The notes: a model not told the origin generated them from the letters alone. Counted from the stretch's first letter, positions 29,791 to 38,973 are shown. The stretch: DNA of 64,000 bases from Mycobacterium syngnathidarum (GCF_001942625.1 NZ_MLCL01000086.1:1-64000), one strand, 5' to 3'. Made by a program: numbers and translations.

Positions 29791-30558
29791 GTGCGATTGA
29801 CCATCCTGGGATGTTCCGGCAGCGTTGTCGGCCCGGATTCGGCAGCCTCTGGCTATCTCGTCACCGCACCAGACACGATTCCGATGGTCGTCGACTTCGG
29901 TGGTGGCGTCCTGGGTGCGTTGCAGCGCTACGCCGATCCGAATTCGGTCAACGTGTTGCTGTCGCATCTACATGCCGATCACTGCCTGGATCTGCCCGGG
30001 TTGTTCGTCTGGCGGCGGTACCACCCGATCCCGGCCACCGAGCGCGGGCTGATGTACGGGCCGGCCAACACCTGGTCGAGGCTGGGCGCGGCGTCGTCGC
30101 CCGAGGGCGGCGAGATCGACGATTTCACCGACATCTTCGAGGTGCGGCACTGGGAGGACGGCTCCCCGGTGCAGTTGGGCACGCTCAACATCACGCCGCG
30201 GCTGGTGTGCCACCCCACCGAGTCCTACGGCATGCGCTTCACCGATCCGTCCGGTGCGACGCTGGTCTACAGCGGGGACACCGGATACTGCGATGCGCTT
30301 GTCGAGCTGGCTCGCGGGGCCGACGTCTTCCTGTGCGAGGCATCGTGGACGCACGATCCGTCGCGCCCGCCCAAGTTGCACCTGTCCGGCACGGAAGCGG
30401 GACGAGCCGCGGCTGAAGCCGGCGTCGGTGAGCTGCTGCTGACCCACATTCCGCCGTGGACTTCACGCGAGGATGTGATCAGCGAAGCCAAGGCCGAGTT
30501 CGACGGCCCGGTGCACGCCGTGGTGTGCGGCGAGACCTTCGACGTCACCCGGGGCTGA
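29791..30558 (+). CDS. Metallo-beta-lactamase-fold cAMP phosphodiesterase (Rv1339 homologue)
   Basis: 255 residues, start GTG 29791. The metal motif SHLHADHCLDL (HxHxDH), Asp in VYSGDTGYCD and His in LTHIPPW are all present. Rv1339 of M. tuberculosis has been described as an atypical class II cAMP phosphodiesterase; the near-identical locus order supports the same role here, lowering cAMP. Older annotations call it an arylsulfatase or RNase Z-like hydrolase. Confidence 0.9.
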   Translation: MRLTILGCSGSVVGPDSAASGYLVTAPDTIPMVVDFGGGVLGALQRYADPNSVNVLLSHLHADHCLDLPGLFVWRRYHPIPATERGLMYGPANTWSRLGAASSPEGGEIDDFTDIFEVRHWEDGSPVQLGTLNITPRLVCHPTESYGMRFTDPSGATLVYSGDTGYCDALVELARGADVFLCEASWTHDPSRPPKLHLSGTEAGRAAAEAGVGELLLTHIPPWTSREDVISEAKAEFDGPVHAVVCGETFDVTRG

Positions 30559-30575
30559 CCCGCTAGGGTTGGCGG

Positions 30576-31355
<780 letters not shown>

Positions 31356-31961
31356 GTGCCCGCACTTCTGGTAGCCAGCCGAAACGCCAAGAAGCTGGCC
31401 GAGCTGCGCCGGGTGTTGGACGCCGCCGGGGTGGTCGGTCTGGAGTTGCTGTCGCTGGCCGATGTTGCGGCGTATGACGAGGCGCCCGAGACCGGTGCGA
31501 CATTTGAGGACAACGCGCTGGCCAAGGCTGCGGACGGTTTCCGTGCCACCGGATTAGCTTGCGTGGCAGATGATTCCGGGATTTCCGTGGACGCGCTGAA
31601 CGGCATGCCCGGGGTGTTGTCCGCGCGATGGTCCGGGGTTCACGGGGACGATGCGGCCAACACTGCGTTGCTGCTGGGGCAGCTGGCCGACGTGCCCGAC
31701 GAACGGCGCGGGGCGGCGTTCGTGTCCGCCTGTGCTTTGGTGTCTGCGTCGGGTTCGACGGTGGTGCGCGGGGAGTGGCCGGGCGCGGTGACCCGCGAGC
31801 CCCGCGGTGACGGCGGGTTCGGCTACGACCCGGTGTTCCTGCCTGAGGGGTCCGACCGGACCGCAGCCGAGCTGACTCCGGCAGAGAAGGACGCGGCATC
31901 GCACCGCGGCCGGGCGTTGGCGCTGTTGGTGCCCGCGCTGCGGGAGCTGGCCAGGGCGTAG
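31356..31961 (+). CDS. rdgB: RdgB/HAM1 XTP/dITP diphosphatase
   Basis: Removes non-canonical purine triphosphates (XTP, dITP) from the nucleotide pool. 201 residues; GTG 31356 immediately follows the rph stop (TGAGTG). Motifs include ASRNAKKLAEL at the N-terminus, ATFEDNALAKA, CVADDSGISVDALNG and GFGYDPVFLPEG. Last gene of the forward run from clpS. Equivalent to Rv1341. Confidence 0.95.
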   Translation: MPALLVASRNAKKLAELRRVLDAAGVVGLELLSLADVAAYDEAPETGATFEDNALAKAADGFRATGLACVADDSGISVDALNGMPGVLSARWSGVHGDDAANTALLLGQLADVPDERRGAAFVSACALVSASGSTVVRGEWPGAVTREPRGDGGFGYDPVFLPEGSDRTAAELTPAEKDAASHRGRALALLVPALRELARA

Positions 31962-31970
31962 TCAGCCCCG

Positions 31971-32092
31971 TTTGTCACGCGAGAGTGGCTCCGGCCACCG
32001 AGCGTCACGCTGGCGTGACGCTGGGGAGCCGGCCGCGTGGAATGGATTCCGGGTTGTCACGCCAGCGGGGCGGTCGACTGCCCGAGCCACTC
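31971..32092. repeat. Nested inverted repeats between convergent genes, possible bidirectional terminator
   Basis: A tight 9-bp palindromic pair (32002-32010 with 32013-32021, GCGTCACGC/GCGTGACGC) sits inside a wider 9-bp pair (31983-31991 GAGTGGCTC with 32084-32092 GAGCCACTC). TTGTCACGC also occurs twice (31972-31980 and 32054-32062). The stretch lies between rdgB and the convergent DUF3817 gene. There is no T-run, so it is not a textbook terminator. It could be a transcript-end structure or a REP-like unit. Confidence 0.55.
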
Positions 32093-32116
32093 CAGAGTGA
32101 CGGTGGGAACGAACCG

Positions 32117-32461
32117 TCAGAGCTCGAAGCGCTTCTTGAGGTCGAGCGTGTTGAAGTGTTCGACGATGATGCCCAGGAATGGGATCGTGCCCGCGAGCAG
32201 CACACCGATGGTCTTGCCGATGGGCCAGCGGACCTTGACCGCGAGGTTGGCGGTGAACATGAGGTAGATGAAGTACACCCAGCCGTGCACGATGCCGATC
32301 CAGCTCGGCGGATTGTCCACCTGCACGATGTACTTGAGCACCATCTCGTAGCACAGCGCGATGAGCCAGATACCGGTCGTCCACGCCAGCACGCGGTAGC
32401 CCAGCAGGGCTTTGCGGATGGTCTCCTTGGGCGTGCTGACCTCGGCCTGGGGTTCGGTCAT
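32117..32461 (-). CDS. DUF3817 integral membrane protein (Rv1342c homologue)
   Basis: 114 residues with three membrane helices (about 22-42, 58-80 and 85-103). The IGIVHGWVYFIYLMFTANL segment is the DUF3817 core. Function unknown. Its ATG overlaps the stop of the upstream lprD gene by four bases, so both are co-translated. A second family member is at 9535-9930. Confidence 0.9.
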   Translation of the reverse strand: MTEPQAEVSTPKETIRKALLGYRVLAWTTGIWLIALCYEMVLKYIVQVDNPPSWIGIVHGWVYFIYLMFTANLAVKVRWPIGKTIGVLLAGTIPFLGIIVEHFNTLDLKKRFEL

Positions 32462-32841
32462 CTATCGGTCCTGTCTTTCGTCTCGGACTGGTCGGACTTG
32501 GCCAGCTCGGCGAGGTAGGCGTTGTACTCCGAGAGTTCTCGGTCGCCGGCGTCCGTCGCCGCGGCCTTGGGACGTTCTGGCAGCAGGCCGGCGGGGATCT
32601 CGGTGACGTCGTCATGAGGCCGGGGCGACGGTGGTGTTTCTTCGTAGCGGACGAACTTGTAGTAGGCGTAGAAACAGAACCCGGCGAACATCGGCCACTG
32701 CAGGGCGTAGCCGAGATTTTGGAAGGTGCCCGAGGCCGATTCGTAGCGGGTCCACTGCCACCAGGCCAACGCCAGGCAGCCGGCGGCGCCAAGGCACACC
32801 AGCGCGATGAGCGCCGGTCTCCTACGCCGTGTAGTGGACAT
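32458..32841 (-). CDS. lprD: LprD-like small membrane protein (Rv1343c homologue)
   Basis: 127 residues. The N-terminal basic part and first hydrophobic helix contain LGAAGC, the reason it is called a lipoprotein, but the Cys is followed by further hydrophobic sequence and a second helix (WPMFAGFCFYAYYKFV), so it may simply be a two-helix membrane protein. A charged C-terminal tail follows. Operon with the DUF3817 gene. Function unknown. Confidence 0.85.
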   Translation of the reverse strand: MSTTRRRRPALIALVCLGAAGCLALAWWQWTRYESASGTFQNLGYALQWPMFAGFCFYAYYKFVRYEETPPSPRPHDDVTEIPAGLLPERPKAAATDAGDRELSEYNAYLAELAKSDQSETKDRTDR

Positions 32842-32920
32842 TCGTCCATGGTACGGCGCGGGTCTCGGGCGTCGAAAATACGTGCCTGGATGGCCGGTGA
32901 GTGGCGCTTAGGCTTTTCGC

Positions 32921-33616
32921 GTGCTCGAAGACATGCTGCTCGACGCTGCGATTGTGCAAGCCGAGGTCCAGGCCTATCTCGTCGATCTCATCGGCGACGG
33001 CACGCCGTATGACGGTGCCTGGAACTTCGACGCCGAAACCCATCTGTTCTCGTTGGCCTCGACGAGTGGTGTGGCGCCGTTCGTCGCGCGGGGTGAGCTC
33101 CTCGGTGCTGCCTCACCGGAGTGCGAGACGTGGCAGTGGGGTTGGGCGAACCCCGATTTCCCGCGTCCGGCCGAATACGGCATCGCCGTGCTCCGCGACT
33201 ATGGCGAGCAGAACGGTATCGCCGAACTGCGTGACGCGGAGGTGCCGCTCGGCGACGCGACGGCGCGGGAGTTCGCGTGGCGGATGGGTGCCATCGCGTC
33301 GTTCAGTCTCGGGTTCGCGCCCTGCTATACCTTCGCGCTCGAAGACGGGATCGTGGGCGTGATCGTGCTGACCGACCAACGGCTCCAGCTGCCCGCGCCG
33401 AGCGCGCCTCGACTGCTGCGCTGCGTCGGCGAGGCGTTGCAGACCATGCCCGTCGCACCCCGCAGCGTGTACGTGTGGGCTGCGTTGCGGGAGGTGCCGG
33501 TCGAACAGATACCGGGCGGGATGCGGGTCGTCCTGCCCGACGGGCAGGCCGAGTTCCTGTTCGACGAGCACGACCGGCTAATCAACATGTCGGGTCAGGT
33601 GCTTCCGTCCGCGTAG
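32921..33616 (+). CDS. Conserved hypothetical protein (DUF6882-like)
   Basis: 231 residues, start GTG 32921. Soluble, acidic, with the pattern WNFDAETHLFSL, WQWGWANPDFP and a later LGFAPCYTFAL block, which I associate with the DUF6882 family. No catalytic motif or membrane segment is visible. It stands alone between lprD and the remnants beside the tRNA. Function unknown. Confidence 0.75.
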   Translation: MLEDMLLDAAIVQAEVQAYLVDLIGDGTPYDGAWNFDAETHLFSLASTSGVAPFVARGELLGAASPECETWQWGWANPDFPRPAEYGIAVLRDYGEQNGIAELRDAEVPLGDATAREFAWRMGAIASFSLGFAPCYTFALEDGIVGVIVLTDQRLQLPAPSAPRLLRCVGEALQTMPVAPRSVYVWAALREVPVEQIPGGMRVVLPDGQAEFLFDEHDRLINMSGQVLPSA

Positions 33617-33623
33617 TGCCGGC

Positions 33624-34023
33624 TCAGACCTTGGGGCCGATGAATTCGTCGAGGCGAGCGGTGGCGGCCTTGCGGTAGATCGAGACGACGTACTGGGTGG
33701 AACGGGTCCACGGGATGCCGAGAAAGTCCAGTGCGGAGGTGAAGAGGCCGAGGATGTCCTCCGAGGTACAGGCCGAGCAGGTACGCATATTCACGCGGAG
33801 GCAGCACCGAATACTCGTGATCAACGCCGCATGGCGAGGATGCGCCGGGTAGCCGGAGCCGATTGGGTGACCGGGTTCGCCAATCACGCACTGTCGGACG
33901 TGGAACGGCGGTTTCCCGTGCAATTGCGCAGTCGTTCATCCCCGACGCAATCAAGGCTTGGACTCTGTTGAACTCATCCGCCGACCGCACATCGCCTCTC
34001 TTGACCGCCGATGCCACCAACAT
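33624..34023 (-). pseudogene. Remnant of an HTH protein with LAGLIDADG-like motif, internally deleted
   Basis: Reading leftwards from ATG 34023, the first part encodes DEFNRVQALIASGMNDCAIARETAVPRPTVRDWR in pieces, a resolvase-like helix-turn-helix, then YAYLLGLYLG, the start of a LAGLIDADG-like motif. At about 33758 the homology jumps to another frame, which encodes LDFLGIPWTRSTQYVVSIYRKAATARLDEFIG and stops at 33624. Intact relatives, as I recall them, are over 200 residues, so roughly 100 or more central residues are missing along with the frame. It lies 55 bp from a tRNA gene on the opposite strand. Clearly not functional as one chain. Confidence 0.7.
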
Positions 34024-34077
34024 ATGACCGACCTCCGACAGATTTCGTCGAGGTGGGAGCTGTACGATCGGTGCTCT

Positions 34078-34162
34078 GCGGGCGTGGCGAAATTGGGCAT
34101 ACGCGCGGGCTTTAGGTGCCCGTGTTCGAAAGAACGTGTGGGTTCGAGTCCCACCGCCCGCA
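34078..34162 (+). tRNA. tRNA-Leu (anticodon UAG)
   Basis: The 85-nt gene folds as a class II tRNA: 7-bp acceptor stem GCGGGCG/CGCCCGC, D-arm with TTGGG, anticodon stem CGGGC/GCCCG enclosing TTTAGGT (anticodon TAG), a long variable arm (GTGTTCGAAAGAACG) and T-arm with GGTTCGAGTCC. Discriminator A at 34162; CCA is not encoded. It reads CUA and other CUN codons. Gene remnants flank it on both sides. Confidence 0.95.
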
Positions 34163-34629
34163 CTCAACTCGCCTGTTTCAGGGTCGCCGGCCGGCACGGT
34201 CTGCACGATCCACGACGCGATCGTCGCGGTGATCGAACCGACCAGGCTGATCCCGCCAATCATCAACAGCGCGGCGATGACTCGTCCGGTCGTGGTTACC
34301 GGGTACACGTCGCCGTAACCGACAGTCGTGATGGTGGTGATCGCCCACCAGACAGCGTCGCCGAAATCGGTGATGTGGGCGTCGGGTTGGCCGCGCTCGG
34401 CTTGGAGCACTGCCAGTGATGCGACGTACACCAGCAGGACGGCACCCGAGATGGTGTAGAGGATGACCTTGCCGCGGATCGCGTGGCCGACGGCTTTCTG
34501 GATCACCCCGATCAGCACGATGATGAGCCGTAACAATCGCAGCGGACGCAACAGCGGCAGAATCACGATCGCCAGATCCACCAGGCGGGACCGACCATGC
34601 GGCTCCAACGGCGGGCCGAGTGTGTCCAT
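34163..34629 (-). pseudogene. Truncated potassium/ion channel gene (pore region only)
   Basis: From ATG 34629 the frame encodes the end of an S4-like helix (VDLAIVILPLLRPLRLLRL), S5, the selectivity filter TITTVGYGD and S6 (GRVIAALLMIGGISLVGSI). Complete relatives have about 100 more residues with S1-S3 in front; these are missing. The frame then runs through the reverse complement of the tRNA without a stop before 33595, giving a nonsense tail. The upstream end abuts the nitroreductase gene. I read it as a decayed channel gene; a short pore-only channel cannot be fully excluded. Confidence 0.65.
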
Positions 34630-34673
34630 CGAGAAGGCTGCCTGGCGCAACTGGCCGTGTTGAAATTGTGGCC

Positions 34674-35327
34674 ATGGCACAGCAGGAAACTCTGGGTATG
34701 CCAATCGAAGAGGCCATGCGTACTCAACGGGCGATCCGTCGGCTCAAGAGCGATCCGGTTGATGACGCACTTGTGCTGCACCTTCTGGAACTCGCGATGA
34801 AGGCGCCGACGGGTTCAAATGCGCAGAACTGGGAGTTCGTTGTCGTCAAGGACCGCGAAGTCGTTGCGAAACTCGGCGGGTTGAATCGCCGAGCCCTGAA
34901 GTTCGGCGGGCCGATCTACAAGCGCGTCGTCGTGCGCAACATGACTGAGCAGATGCTGCGGATCGAGAAGGCCGTGCAATTTCAGGCCGATCATTTCGAC
35001 GAAATCCCCGTCGTAGTCGTGGCCTGCCTCAAAGGTGTGATTCCGCTCTGGCCGTCGATGGCGGTGAGCAGTTCCTACGGTTCGATTTTTCCCGCGGTTC
35101 AGAACCTCTTGCTCGCGGCGCGTGCAGCTGGATTGGGCGCCGCCCTGATCACCTTGCCGTTGTGGAGCAAGTTCTTGGCGCGGCGTGCGCTGGGCTTGCC
35201 GTGGAACGTCACTCCGTGTGCGGTCATCCCACTTGGCTGGCCGATCGGCAAGTACGGTCCCACGACTCGTCGACCGGTCGGAGAATTCATCTCTCTCGAC
35301 CGCTACGGCAATCGAGCTTTCCGGTAG
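34674..35327 (+). CDS. Nitroreductase-family protein
   Basis: 217-residue FMN-binding fold with MRTQRAIRRLKSDPV at the N-terminus (the R-x-x-R/K-x-F/Y-like flavin phosphate site), KAPTGSNAQNWEFVVV and the C-terminal VIPLGWPIGKYGPTTRRPV. Reduces nitro compounds, quinones or flavins with NAD(P)H; true substrate unknown. ATG 34674 was chosen over an upstream in-frame start that overlaps the decayed channel gene on the other strand. Confidence 0.88.
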   Translation: MAQQETLGMPIEEAMRTQRAIRRLKSDPVDDALVLHLLELAMKAPTGSNAQNWEFVVVKDREVVAKLGGLNRRALKFGGPIYKRVVVRNMTEQMLRIEKAVQFQADHFDEIPVVVVACLKGVIPLWPSMAVSSSYGSIFPAVQNLLLAARAAGLGAALITLPLWSKFLARRALGLPWNVTPCAVIPLGWPIGKYGPTTRRPVGEFISLDRYGNRAFR

Positions 35328-35423
35328 GCAGCGCGACTGGCCGACCGGGCTTGGCGACGAGACCGTATCGTTCCATCTCGCCAAGGCGTGCGGGGCGCCG
35401 GCCGGCGCAGAAGGGATCGATAC

Positions 35424-35837
35424 ATGGGTAAGCGGTTGATCGCGTTGGTTCTGGCAGCGATGGTGATCGTCGCCGGTTGCGGTAAAGGCGGCGACGGGGC
35501 CGCGCAGACCGTCACACCTGACCATTCCCAGACAGCTCCGTCGGGCAATTACACCGCCTTCGCCGAGGAGGGACCCGAGGAGACCGGGGAGAAGTCTTGG
35601 GTCGTCGTGGTTCGGGACAAGGCCGGCAAAGTGGTGTTCCATGACCACGCCTCGTACGACAAAGGCGTGCTGATCACCTGGTTGCCGACGGAACCTGAAC
35701 AGCTCTGGGTGTATTCGGGTGATACCGGCATCTACCGGATCGCTCCCGGCAGCCACGGTGGGTGGACCCGGAGCGTGGTGAACCGCGACAACGTACCGTC
35801 GGAAATATCGAGCCTCTGGGACTCTTCCCATTCCTGA
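35424..35837 (+). CDS. Small putative lipoprotein
   Basis: 137 residues: basic start, hydrophobic stretch and lipobox VIVAGC at about residue 18-19, then a short Ser/Thr/Pro-rich linker and a compact beta-rich domain (SWVVVVRDKAGKVVFHDH, VLITWLPTEPEQLWVYSGDTG). No family recognised. ATG 35424 follows GGGATCGAT without a strong ribosome-binding site. Stands alone between the nitroreductase and STAS genes. Confidence 0.78.
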   Translation: MGKRLIALVLAAMVIVAGCGKGGDGAAQTVTPDHSQTAPSGNYTAFAEEGPEETGEKSWVVVVRDKAGKVVFHDHASYDKGVLITWLPTEPEQLWVYSGDTGIYRIAPGSHGGWTRSVVNRDNVPSEISSLWDSSHS

Positions 35838-35883
35838 ATCAACCCACCGGGTGCAGACTCGAGTGTGAGACGGGAGGAGCCCA

Positions 35884-36252
35884 ATGATCGATGTCCTCCC
35901 CGACATGCCCGAGGGCGTGTTCGGGATCCGGGTGTCGGGCCGAGTGCGCGGTGACGATCTGCGCGAATTCCGGCCGACGATGGACGAATTGCTGGAAACC
36001 GGTGAGATCCGGATCGTCGAGGTCATCTCGCCGGACTACGAGGGATTCGGCAGCGGCGGGCTCGTGGAGGATCTGAGGCTCGGCCTCGGTGCCCTGCTGC
36101 GCCATCACTCTGCGTTCAAACGGATCGCTGTGGTTTCCGACCTGGAGTGGGTAGCCCACGCCATGCATGCGTTCGCCTGGATGATCCCGGGGGATCTCAA
36201 GGTGTTTGGGCTGGGTGAACTCGACGCGGCGAAGGACTGGGCCGCCGCCTGA
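35884..36252 (+). CDS. SpoIIAA-like (STAS-fold) protein
   Basis: 122 residues matching the SpoIIAA-like family: GIRVSGRVRGDDLREF at the start, a central IVEVISPDYEGF strand and the C-terminal FKRIAVVSDLEWVAHA...FPG-type end. Members are stand-alone STAS-fold proteins of unknown function. Ribosome-binding site GGGAGG precedes ATG 35884. It lies 22 bp before the alpha/beta hydrolase gene and may share its transcript. Confidence 0.82.
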   Translation: MIDVLPDMPEGVFGIRVSGRVRGDDLREFRPTMDELLETGEIRIVEVISPDYEGFGSGGLVEDLRLGLGALLRHHSAFKRIAVVSDLEWVAHAMHAFAWMIPGDLKVFGLGELDAAKDWAAA

Positions 36253-36274
36253 GATCGGTAACCGCCGTGTCACC

Positions 36275-37030
36275 ATGTCGGACATGACAGTCGTTCTGGT
36301 GCATGGCAATCCGGAGTCCGACGCGATCTGGGATCCACTGGTCGAGGCGCTCGGACGCCGGGATGTCGTGCGGCTGTCACCGCCAGGGTTCGGGGCGCCG
36401 GTGCCCGACGGATTCTCCGCAACGTATGTGGCCTACCGGGACTGGCTTGAACGTGAGCTCGAAGCCATCGGCGCGCCGGTCGATCTTGTCGGACACGACT
36501 GGGGCGGGGTCCATGTGGTGAACGCGATGATGCATCGACCCGAGCTGGTGCGTAGCTGGGCCAGCGACATCGTCGGAGTATTCGATCCCGATTACGTCTG
36601 GCCTGAGATGGCCCAGGCATGGCGCACGCCCGGAAAAGGGGAGCGCCTCGTCGAGAACATGATGGGTGGCACCGTCGAGGACCGCACCGCCGTATGGTCC
36701 TCGCTGCTGCCGGAGGGCATCGCAGCGTCGATGGCACAAGCCCAGGGCCCGGAGATGGGGCAGGCGACCCTGCGGCTGTACCGCTCGGCCGGGGAGCCCG
36801 GTGACATGGCCGAGGTGGGCGGCGGGTTGGAGCGGGCGAGCGCCCGTCCGGGTCTTTCACTGCTGGCCACTGCGGATCCCTACGTCGGGTCCGAGGAGAT
36901 CCGGCGCCGCGCCGCCGGCAGAGCGGGTGCGTCGACCGCGGTACTCGACGGGTTGGACCATTGGTGGATGGTGCAGGATCCGGCGCTCGGTGCTGCGGTC
37001 CTGTCGCGATTCTGGGAATCGCTCGACTAG
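36275..37030 (+). CDS. Alpha/beta-hydrolase with Asp nucleophile (epoxide hydrolase/dehalogenase-like)
   Basis: 251 residues; VLVHGNPES oxyanion region, nucleophile motif VGHDWGGVH with Asp rather than Ser, and the C-terminal DGLDHWWMVQDP providing the catalytic His. The Asp nucleophile points to epoxide hydrolase or haloalkane dehalogenase-type chemistry; the cap region is short. Substrate unknown. Start ATG 36275 (MSDMTVVLVHG). Confidence 0.85.
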   Translation: MSDMTVVLVHGNPESDAIWDPLVEALGRRDVVRLSPPGFGAPVPDGFSATYVAYRDWLERELEAIGAPVDLVGHDWGGVHVVNAMMHRPELVRSWASDIVGVFDPDYVWPEMAQAWRTPGKGERLVENMMGGTVEDRTAVWSSLLPEGIAASMAQAQGPEMGQATLRLYRSAGEPGDMAEVGGGLERASARPGLSLLATADPYVGSEEIRRRAAGRAGASTAVLDGLDHWWMVQDPALGAAVLSRFWESLD

Positions 37031-37140
37031 CCGCCAGGTGGTCATCGAGGAGCCGCCTCGCTGAGATCAACGCTGTGGCGGCCCAACGCAACGCGGAACG
37101 ACCGTAGCGTCGCACTCGGGGAAAGCCCGAGAGTCAACCC

Positions 37141-38973
37141 CTACTTGTTGAACTTCCCGCTCAAATACTCAGCGCGGCAAGCGCTTCGGGCGAGCTTTCC
37201 ACTCGTCGTCCGGGGGATGACGCCGGCGGCGACCATCCGCACGTCGGCCACCCGGATCTGGTGGTGGCGGGACACGGCCGCGCGGATGGCGTCGACGATC
37301 GGACCGGGCTCGGCGCGGCCGGCGCCGGCGGCCCGCTCGGCGACGATCACCAGTTCCTCGCCGCGGTTGCCGACCACCGAGAATGCCGCCACGTAGCCCG
37401 AGCGCACAGCGGGTGAGGCTGCGCTGACCGTGGTCTCGATGTCGGTCGGGTAGTGGTTGCGTCCGTCGATCAGGATCATGTCTTTGATCCGGCCGGTGAG
37501 GTACAGCTCGCCGTTGAGGTAGACACCGAGATCACCGGTGGCCAGCCAGTGGCTGTTGTCGGGCACCTCTTCGGCGTGGCTGCCGGTCGCCAGGCGGGTC
37601 TGCAGCTTGTTGCCGAACACCCGCTCGCTCTCGTCGGGGCGGCCGAAGTAGCCCTGGCCGACGTTGTTGCCGTGCAACCAGATTTCGCCGACGACGCCGT
37701 CGGGGGCCTCGCCGCCGTCACCGTCGGCGATCACCGCCCACTGGTTCGGGATCGGCTGGCCGCAGGACACATGGGCCACTGCGCCTTCGTCGGTCGGGTC
37801 GACGATCACTGCCCGGCCGGCGCTGAGTTGTTCGCGGTCGAGGTAGACCGCGCCGGCTGCAGCGCTCGGGGCGATGCTGGCCACCGACAACGTCGCCTCG
37901 GCCATGCCGTAGGACGGTTTGACCGCGGTCGCGGGCAGCCCGTACGGGGCGAATGCCGAGGTGAACTTCTCGACGGCGGCCATGGTCACCGGTTCGGACC
38001 CGTTGAGCAGGGTCACCACGTTGGTCAGGTCCAGGGCTTCGCCGGCCGGGGGCAGGCCACGGTCGGCGGCCAGTTCGAACGCGAAGTTGGGTGCGGCGGC
38101 CAGGGTGCGGCCGTGGGCTGCCTCGATACCGAGCTGCTTGATCCAGCGGTAGGGTCGCCGGACGAAAGCCATCGGATCCATCAGCGTGATGTGGCTGCCG
38201 CACAGCGCCGGGAACATGATCATGATCAGGCCCATGTCGTGGTACAGCGGTAGCCAGCTGACGCTGCGGATACCCATGCTCAGGTCACCGGCCAGGATCA
38301 TCTGCAAGACGTTGGTGCACACGTTGCGGTGGGAGATCTCCACACCGGCCGGGGTCCGGGTGGATCCCGAGGTGTACTGCAGATAGGCGATGTCATCGGT
38401 TCCGACGGTGGGCGCCTGGAACATCGATGCCAGCGAGTCCGGGACGGCATCCACCGCGATCAGGCGGGGGCGTTCGGCGGCGGGCAGCGTGCGCAGGAAG
38501 TTTCGCACCGACTCCGAAGCTGCGCTCGTGGTCAGGACCACAGTGGGTTTGGCGTCGGCCAGGACAGCGGCGAGTCGCTCGGCGTGACCGGCCAGGCTGG
38601 GCGCGAACAGCGGCACGGCGATGTTGCCGGCGTGAATGGCGGCGAAGAAGGCGGCCACATATTCGACGCCCTGCGGTGCCAGGATCGCCACCCGGTCGCG
38701 GGGCTGGGTGACCTGCTGCAGTCGGGCGCCGACAGCGCTCACCTGTGACCACAGGGCGTTCCAGCTGAGCTCGACGGCGCGGCCGTCCGGGTCGGTCGAG
38801 TAGTCGAGGAACCGGTATGACGGCTCGTCGCCAAACGTGAACCGGTTGCGATCCAGGAACGACGTGAGGGTGACGCCGTCGGGTACGACGATCGTGCCGT
38901 CCTCGCGAACATAGTTCTCGATGTTGGACGTCGACGAATCAACAGCACTGGTTGCGAAGGGATCCCGACCCAT
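37141..38973 (-). CDS. Fatty acyl-AMP ligase (FadD32/FAAL-type)
   Basis: 610-residue adenylate-forming enzyme. Motifs: YLQYTSGSTRTPAGV (ATP loop), WLPLYHDMGLI, the NGSEPVT and KPSYGMAEATLS blocks, TGDLGVYLNGELYLTGRIKDMI and the C-terminal lysine in TTSGKLARSACR. The long YLQYTSGSTRTP plus HDMGL combination is typical of FAALs, which load fatty acyl-AMP onto polyketide synthases or other carriers rather than CoA. No PKS or acyl carrier gene is nearby. ATG 38973 is preferred over 39036. This is not the mbtM gene found downstream of lprD in M. tuberculosis, judging from sequence as remembered. Confidence 0.87.
   Translation of the reverse strand: MGRDPFATSAVDSSTSNIENYVREDGTIVVPDGVTLTSFLDRNRFTFGDEPSYRFLDYSTDPDGRAVELSWNALWSQVSAVGARLQQVTQPRDRVAILAPQGVEYVAAFFAAIHAGNIAVPLFAPSLAGHAERLAAVLADAKPTVVLTTSAASESVRNFLRTLPAAERPRLIAVDAVPDSLASMFQAPTVGTDDIAYLQYTSGSTRTPAGVEISHRNVCTNVLQMILAGDLSMGIRSVSWLPLYHDMGLIMIMFPALCGSHITLMDPMAFVRRPYRWIKQLGIEAAHGRTLAAAPNFAFELAADRGLPPAGEALDLTNVVTLLNGSEPVTMAAVEKFTSAFAPYGLPATAVKPSYGMAEATLSVASIAPSAAAGAVYLDREQLSAGRAVIVDPTDEGAVAHVSCGQPIPNQWAVIADGDGGEAPDGVVGEIWLHGNNVGQGYFGRPDESERVFGNKLQTRLATGSHAEEVPDNSHWLATGDLGVYLNGELYLTGRIKDMILIDGRNHYPTDIETTVSAASPAVRSGYVAAFSVVGNRGEELVIVAERAAGAGRAEPGPIVDAIRAAVSRHHQIRVADVRMVAAGVIPRTTSGKLARSACRAEYLSGKFNK

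Noticed and set aside
33595..34704. A 369-codon frame combining an ion channel with a C-terminal domain
   Set aside because: The frame crosses the complete tRNA-Leu gene antisense and joins two unrelated gene fragments, so it is accidental.
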